Shown piece after piece: positions 42,598 through 47,337 of a stretch of DNA of 47,337 nt. The notes below the pieces were generated by a model, which was not told the origin of the DNA, did not search any database, and was given only the letters and a program-made list of their open reading frames with translations. The DNA is from Clostridia bacterium (GTDB lineage: Bacteria > Bacillota > Clostridia > Oscillospirales > CAG-272). Numbering within the stretch: the stretch's first letter is position 1; each line of letters begins with the position of its first letter. Location of the stretch: the NCBI GenBank assembly GCA_017556745.1, contig JAFYMF010000048.1, forward strand, positions 1 to 47,337, given 5' to 3'. The position numbers and the translations under genes were made by a program.

Positions 42598-43986
42598 TTA
42601 CTTAATACGCTTTCCCTTAATGGAACGGGTATAATCCTCACGCATGCCGTGGGAAACGTATATATCGATCTCATCGTCGTTAAATGATATGTTGTAATTT
42701 TCTATATGGGGATTTGATAAATATCTTACGTTAAGTACAAGCTTATCGTCATTTGATTTAACACATCCTGCCATGCGGAGGGGCTCGGGGATATCCACGG
42801 GCATAAGCTCACCGATGACGGAGGTCATAGCCTTACCTACAAAGGATGATTCTGCCCACTCACCGTTACCGAAGTTAAGCGTGATGATGTTGAAATCGAA
42901 GTCACTGAAGGACAAGGATACCTTGTCATCAGCTATTACAAGATGTGCAGTACCGAGTCCCTGAATGTTTTCGTCAAGCTTGTATATCATGTCCACCTTG
43001 GGAAGACCCTCTACCTTCTCCATGGGGGGGAAGGAGTAGTCGTCGGCTTCTTCCGTCTCAGGCATATCAAAACTCTGAAGAAGCTCCATAACGCCGTCAA
43101 CCTCGGTCTGCATATCGCTGACAATAGCCTGAACCGCGATAATTGCGTTATAACCCGGAAGCACCATACCAAGCTGACCGAATGCACCGTCTCCGCGGTA
43201 GCCGTCTCTGGAGTTCATCCAAAGCTGATAACCGTAACCGCTTGACCAGTCCTCGGTGCCGTTGCCTCTGCTGTCGGAAATGGGCTGAGAAGCCTCTTTT
43301 ATCCATTCCTCGGAAATGATCCTCTTGCCGTTATACACACCGCCGTTAAGATAGGTCAGACAGAGCTTCGAAATATCGTCACTTGAAATATGAAGTCCTG
43401 CACCGCACATACAGCTACCGTCCTTGATGCGGCTCCAGCGGATATTATGTATGCCGAGTGGGTAGAAGAGATTTGCCACGGCAAAATCGAAGAAATCCAT
43501 ACCGGTTGCACGGGAGACGATGATACCGAGAAGGCAGGTCGCACCTGTGTTATAGGTAAAGTGTGTGCCGGGCTCAAACTTAGGCTCAACAGAGAAGAAG
43601 CCTGCGGCGGCGTTGTCAGAGAAGGACATCTGGGGCATTACGCAGTCCTTGTGGCCTGTGTTCATAGAAAGAACGTGCTTTATCTTCATTTTGTGGAAAT
43701 ATTCACAGTCGGTTTTGATCTCGGGGAAATATTTAAGCACGTAGTCGTCAGACGACAGATATCCCATATCGGAGGCAATACCTACAACTGTGGAGGTAAA
43801 CATTTTACTCAGAGAATATACCTCGGTGGAATCGGTACAGGAATAAGGAGGCTGAGCGATGCGGACCATCAGTTCTCCGTCCTTATATATCTGGAGAGTA
43901 CGGATCTCACAGTGCTTCTCCTCCATTTTTTTGTAAAAGCGGTTTACCGCCGCTACGCTTACCGATGGTGCAATATACTTATCCAT
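42598..43986 (-). CDS. Class C beta-lactamase-like serine hydrolase, tandem paralogue
   Basis: A 462-aa protein that aligns over its full length with the gene at 41171, roughly half to 60% identical by eye, with SLSK (Ser58/Lys61), HFTYNTGATCLL and GQLG in the same places. AAAGGAG precedes ATG 43986, which lies 16 bp after the pyruvate kinase stop. Both copies keep the active-site residues, so subfunctionalisation is likelier than decay. Confidence 0.87.
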   Translation of the reverse strand: MDKYIAPSVSVAAVNRFYKKMEEKHCEIRTLQIYKDGELMVRIAQPPYSCTDSTEVYSLSKMFTSTVVGIASDMGYLSSDDYVLKYFPEIKTDCEYFHKMKIKHVLSMNTGHKDCVMPQMSFSDNAAAGFFSVEPKFEPGTHFTYNTGATCLLGIIVSRATGMDFFDFAVANLFYPLGIHNIRWSRIKDGSCMCGAGLHISSDDISKLCLTYLNGGVYNGKRIISEEWIKEASQPISDSRGNGTEDWSSGYGYQLWMNSRDGYRGDGAFGQLGMVLPGYNAIIAVQAIVSDMQTEVDGVMELLQSFDMPETEEADDYSFPPMEKVEGLPKVDMIYKLDENIQGLGTAHLVIADDKVSLSFSDFDFNIITLNFGNGEWAESSFVGKAMTSVIGELMPVDIPEPLRMAGCVKSNDDKLVLNVRYLSNPHIENYNISFNDDEIDIYVSHGMREDYTRSIKGKRIK

Positions 43987-44002
43987 TTTTTACTGTTCTC
44001 CT

Positions 44003-45418
44003 TTATTTAACACTTTCTACTTTTATTGTGTTTGTATTACCTGAATTTCCGTTTATAAGTCCGCCTGTCAGAACAACGTTGTCTCCGCTCTTAAGCGAGA
44101 AAATGTCTACCGCATGCTTCATCGCCTGATAGAACAGGACGTCAAGGGAGGTGTACTCGTCGCTTATTACAGGGGTAACGCCCCAGCTGAGGTTAAGCTG
44201 TCGCCACGCACGGCGGTCGGTGGTCATGCCGATGATGTCTGCAGGGGAACGGAAGCGGCTGACCATTCGTACCGTTTTACCGGAAATGGAGCTTACCGCG
44301 ATACATTTTGCATCTACGTCTATCGCCATGGCGCAGGTGGCGTGGGATATGGCATCAAGTGTATTCTTTATCTTGTACTGAGTGGTGGCAAACCACCTTT
44401 TATAATCTATCCTCTCCTCGGTAAAGCGTGCGATCTCTGCCATGTTCTTTACCGCCGCAACGGGATATTTACCCGCCGCAGTCTCGCCCGAGAGCATAAG
44501 TGCCGATGCACCGTCATATACCGCGTTGGCTACGTCTGATATCTCCGCTCTTGTGGGTCGGGGGTTATGGATCATGGATTCAAGCATTTCGGTTGCCGTT
44601 ATTACTCTTTTGCCGAGAAGTCTGCACTTCTCGATAAGAAGCTTCTGGATAGAAGGAACCTCTACAAATGGGATATCCACACCGAGGTCACCTCGTGCAA
44701 CCATTATTCCGTCGGCGATCTCGCATATTTCGTCAATGTTGTCAACGCCTGCTCTGTTCTCGATCTTGGCGATAATGTCTATCGGCTCACCGCCGTTTTC
44801 ATTTAAGAATGTGCGGAGTTCGAGAACGTCATTTTTAGAGGACACAAAGGACGCGGCTACAAAATCCACTTCGTTCTCAATACCGAAGAGCAGATCTGCC
44901 TTGTCATCATCACTGAGGTAGCTGTGCTTCATTACTTTATTTGGGAAATGCATGCTCTTTTTGTCGGACAGCTCTCCGCCCACGGTAACCATACAGCTGA
45001 CTCTCTCGTTCTCAATGCTGTCTACTCTGAGAGTGACCATGCCGTTGTTTACCGTTACGGTATCTCCAATGGAAAGCTCCCGCGGAAGATTTTTATAGTT
45101 TACCGATACCATTTCTTCGTTGCCGATGATATCCTCGGTGGTAAAGGTAAAATTATCTCCGTCTTTCAGGGTTATCTTTTTATTCTCAAAAACACCTATT
45201 CTGTATTCGGGTCCCTTGGTGTCAAGCATTATTGCAATGGGAAGCCCCAGCTTTTCTCTGACTGTCTTAACAAGCTCTATTTTTTTCAGATGATCGGGGT
45301 GTGCACCGTGGGAGAAGTTGAGTCTTGCCACATTCATGCCCTCACGGCACATTTCGGTCAGTATTTCTTCGCTCTCACAGGCAGGACCAAGAGTGCATAT
45401 TATTTTCGTTTTCCTCAT
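44003..45418 (-). CDS. pyk: Pyruvate kinase
   Basis: A 471-aa glycolytic enzyme producing pyruvate and ATP. It starts MRKTKIICTLGPA with ARLNFSHG, has the catalytic stretch 'DIIAKIENRAGVDN' with the metal-binding Glu in MVARGDLGVDIP, and the TATEMLESM motif. It lacks the C-terminal PEP-utilising domain seen in many Firmicutes. Its place in a carbohydrate operon, not with pfkA, suggests it may be a second isozyme. Confidence 0.95.
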   Translation of the reverse strand: MRKTKIICTLGPACESEEILTEMCREGMNVARLNFSHGAHPDHLKKIELVKTVREKLGLPIAIMLDTKGPEYRIGVFENKKITLKDGDNFTFTTEDIIGNEEMVSVNYKNLPRELSIGDTVTVNNGMVTLRVDSIENERVSCMVTVGGELSDKKSMHFPNKVMKHSYLSDDDKADLLFGIENEVDFVAASFVSSKNDVLELRTFLNENGGEPIDIIAKIENRAGVDNIDEICEIADGIMVARGDLGVDIPFVEVPSIQKLLIEKCRLLGKRVITATEMLESMIHNPRPTRAEISDVANAVYDGASALMLSGETAAGKYPVAAVKNMAEIARFTEERIDYKRWFATTQYKIKNTLDAISHATCAMAIDVDAKCIAVSSISGKTVRMVSRFRSPADIIGMTTDRRAWRQLNLSWGVTPVISDEYTSLDVLFYQAMKHAVDIFSLKSGDNVVLTGGLINGNSGNTNTIKVESVK

Positions 45419-45480
45419 CAGGATTACCTCAACGTATCAAAGTTACTTTTATTATATCTTTTTTTCGTGATTCTACACGT

Positions 45481-47013
45481 TTAAAGTATTTCGGAGGCTA
45501 CACGCTCGATCTCGATCACCTTTTTGAAATCCTCTGCATATCTCTCAAATCCCTCGATTTCCTCGGGAGAGGGAGATATTACGGTGCGGTATACCTCCCT
45601 GAACGCATGCTCTGAAAGAAATTCTTCAAGGGACGCGGTGCCGCGCTTGTCGTACATATATGCGGCAAGGAGTGCCATACCGTAGGGACCGCCCTCACCT
45701 GCGGTCTTCATACAGGTGACATCAGCCCCTGCTGCGGCAGCAAGGTATCTTTGACCTACCTCGGGGGTCTTAAAGAGACCGCCGTGGCCGGTGAGACTCT
45801 TTATTTCAACATTTTCTTTTTTCAGTATCTTCATACCTATACTGAGGGTGACAAGTGTGGAGTAAAGAGTTGCTCTTAAGAAGTTCGGTAAAGTGAAATT
45901 ACTGTCGGGACGACGGATCACCATAGGTCTGCCGTTTTCAATATTGGCTGAATGCTCACCTGCAACATAATTGCACACGAGTACTCCGCCGCAGTTAGGC
46001 TCTCCATCAAGGGATGCCCGATATAACCGCTCAAATACGTCAGTGTGATGAATATCTGCACCGAACAGCTCTGCGGTTTCTTTTAGGAGAGAGATCCATT
46101 TGTTACTGTCGGAGGTACAGTTGTTACAGTGCACCATTGCCACGGGACGTCCCTCGGGGGTACTGATAATATCTATATCCCGATATACTTGGCTTAGCGG
46201 CTTGTCAAGAACCACCATGGCAAAGACAGATGTGCCTGCCGATACGTTGCCTGTTCCCGGTGAGACCGCACAGGTAGCAACCATTCCGGTTGCGGCATCT
46301 CCCTCAGGGGGAGCAAAGGGAAGACCGACAGGGAGGAGACCTCCTATAAGCGCCGAGCCCTCCTCTGTAAGACGTCCTGCGCACTCTCCCGCTTTAAGTA
46401 TTTTGGGAAAAACGGCTTCGGGGTCTATGTCATATCCCTCTGCCTTTATCATATTGCGGAATATCTCCATCTTTTCGGGATGGAAGGAGGTGCCGTCATC
46501 ACTGAGAGGGAACATTCCGCCCGCTTCTCCCACACCGACACCGTTGACACCGGTAAGCAGATAGTGGAAGTAACCGGAAATGGTAGTGACGTGGGCAAGA
46601 CGGTCAAGGTGCTCCTCGCGCTTCAGTACTGCTGAGAAAAGATGAGCGGAAGACCACCTTTGCGGGGTATTATAGTCAAGAGCCGCAGTGAGCTTGTCAG
46701 CGGCTTCACCCGTTATAGTATTCTGCCAGGTGCGGAAGGGAACAAGAAGATTCCAGTCCTTATCAAATGCAAGATAACCGTGCATCATGCCGGATATACC
46801 TGCCCCCGCAATACTGTCTCTGTCCGATATCTTACTGAGGGCATCGATAAATCCTTTCTTTGCATCCTCAAGATCGTATGTCCAGATACCGTCACTGAGG
46901 GTGGATTCCCAGGAGTGGTCCCCGGAATCAACAGTCTCAAGGGAGTGGTTTATCAGGGCGGCCTTTATTCTTGTAGAACCGAATTCTATACCGAGAAACT
47001 TTTCGTTTTTCAT
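45481..47013 (-). CDS. FGGY-family carbohydrate kinase
   Basis: A 510-aa sugar kinase. The N-terminal ATP-binding motif is LGIEFGSTRIKAAL, followed by 'GAGISGMMHGYLAFD' and the C-terminal 'LTGHGGLFKTPEVGQRYLAAAAG', typical of xylulokinase/ribulokinase relatives. The exact pentose or deoxy-sugar is not decided. It is the first gene of the minus-strand operon. GGAGAT precedes the ATG, and a promoter is visible. Confidence 0.9.
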   Translation of the reverse strand: MKNEKFLGIEFGSTRIKAALINHSLETVDSGDHSWESTLSDGIWTYDLEDAKKGFIDALSKISDRDSIAGAGISGMMHGYLAFDKDWNLLVPFRTWQNTITGEAADKLTAALDYNTPQRWSSAHLFSAVLKREEHLDRLAHVTTISGYFHYLLTGVNGVGVGEAGGMFPLSDDGTSFHPEKMEIFRNMIKAEGYDIDPEAVFPKILKAGECAGRLTEEGSALIGGLLPVGLPFAPPEGDAATGMVATCAVSPGTGNVSAGTSVFAMVVLDKPLSQVYRDIDIISTPEGRPVAMVHCNNCTSDSNKWISLLKETAELFGADIHHTDVFERLYRASLDGEPNCGGVLVCNYVAGEHSANIENGRPMVIRRPDSNFTLPNFLRATLYSTLVTLSIGMKILKKENVEIKSLTGHGGLFKTPEVGQRYLAAAAGADVTCMKTAGEGGPYGMALLAAYMYDKRGTASLEEFLSEHAFREVYRTVISPSPEEIEGFERYAEDFKKVIEIERVASEIL

Positions 47014-47055
47014 ATTGATCTCCGTTTCCGCGTATTGCAGTTTAATTTACCTTTA

Positions 47056-47083
47056 ATTATAACACATTTTTCCGCTGTTGCAA
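47056..47083 (-). promoter_or_regulatory. Promoter of the FGGY kinase operon
   Basis: On the minus strand TTGCAA (47083-47078), 16-bp spacer, TATAAT (47061-47056). Confidence 0.65.
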
Positions 47084-47205
47084 TCGTTAAATAAAACTTT
47101 TGTCACCACCTTTTTATATAATTTGTAAATGTAAACCTGCGGTGGTACGTTTAGGGTTGATTTTGTGTTTTAATTATTCTATTTGATTTTGTTTATAATG
47201 TCAAA

Positions 47206-47234
47206 TTGAATATTTGTGTTTTGTGTGATATAAT
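47206..47234 (+). promoter_or_regulatory. Promoter of the right-edge gene
   Basis: TTGAAT (47206-47211), 17-bp spacer, TATAAT (47229-47234), about 40 bp before the ATG. Confidence 0.75.
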
Positions 47235-47275
47235 TGTACCGTTACGAAAAACTTGAATTTCGCGGAGGTTATTCA

Positions 47276-47337
47276 ATGAGAAAAACGGCAAAGATATTTC
47301 TCTCGCTGCTTCTTGTGCTGTCCTTTGTTCTGTGCAG
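47276..47337 (+). CDS. N-terminal fragment of a probable lipoprotein (3' end outside window)
   Basis: ATG 47276 follows GCGGAGGTT (47261-47269). Only about 20 codons are visible: MRKTAKIFLSLLLVLSFVLC, a typical signal peptide whose LSFVLC could be the lipobox. It lies divergent to the sugar kinase operon, so a sugar-binding lipoprotein of an ABC transporter is plausible but not shown. Confidence 0.6.
   Translation, partial: MRKTAKIFLSLLLVLSFVLC

Noticed and set aside
41171..43986. Antibiotic-resistance beta-lactamases
   Set aside because: The serine hydrolases have SxxK and YxN but no signal peptide and lack the KTG motif, and sit in a sugar operon.
1..47337. CRISPR array
   Set aside because: No regularly spaced direct repeats were seen; the repeats found are palindromic REP-like units.

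Overview
The window looks like chromosomal DNA of an anaerobic, probably gut-dwelling, spore-forming member of the Clostridia (Oscillospirales-like). Evidence: a Bacillus/Clostridium-type long SRP RNA directly upstream of dnaX, consensus sigma-A promoters with 17-bp spacers, a SpoIID-type protein with peptidoglycan-binding repeats, a YitT protein, rubrerythrin, a C_GCAxxG_C_C protein, and many sugar-metabolism genes. The genus cannot be fixed from the sequence alone.

Region 1 (1 to about 9.5 kb) is very AT-rich, has looser codon use and is clearly accessory. It holds a peptide natural-product (RiPP-like) cassette. The order is: an end of an unrecognised gene; a decayed HAD phosphatase (stop codon mid-gene, catalytic motifs lost); an AMP-forming acyl ligase; an acyl/peptidyl carrier protein; a second, PaaK-like adenylating enzyme; a radical SAM/SPASM maturase; a 306-aa accessory protein; a 57-aa Cys-containing precursor peptide (6692-6865); a DUF6273-like protein; and a peptide-exporter-type ABC transporter. 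Pairing a radical SAM peptide maturase with two adenylating enzymes and a carrier protein suggests that the peptide is both radical-modified and acylated, or assembled with a carrier-bound building block. It resembles what I recall of clostridial 'Cys-rich peptide/CcpM' cassettes. This is the most interesting part of the window.

Region 2 (about 10.2 to 14.0 kb) is a compact mobile-element module: a sigma-70-like factor with its own terminator, a structured non-coding stretch, a MazF/PemK-type toxin with a Cys-rich C-terminal tail, a 57-aa conserved-looking protein, and a large serine recombinase. It ends beside a tRNA-Ser(GGA) gene on the minus strand.

Region 3 (14.0 kb to the end) is ordinary, higher-GC chromosome. 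Plus-strand blocks: two tandem TIM-barrel epimerases; an aldo/keto reductase with ferredoxin-type clusters; prfB (no programmed frameshift); a SpoIID/peptidoglycan-binding operon; YitT; SRP RNA-dnaX; rubrerythrin; an epimerase/hydroxyacid dehydrogenase/unknown 561-aa operon; an NSS-family sodium symporter; and a ZIP metal transporter. Minus-strand blocks: pyrimidine-nucleoside phosphorylase, a RAYT transposase, two more epimerases with a glycerophosphodiesterase, a large lipoprotein, and an operon running FGGY kinase, pyruvate kinase, two paralogous serine hydrolases, GH27 alpha-galactosidase and a zinc-ribbon protein. A divergent lipoprotein-like gene starts at the right edge. Palindromic REP-like repeats occur at 20.45-20.59 kb and around, and inside, the RAYT gene at 32.7-33.25 kb.
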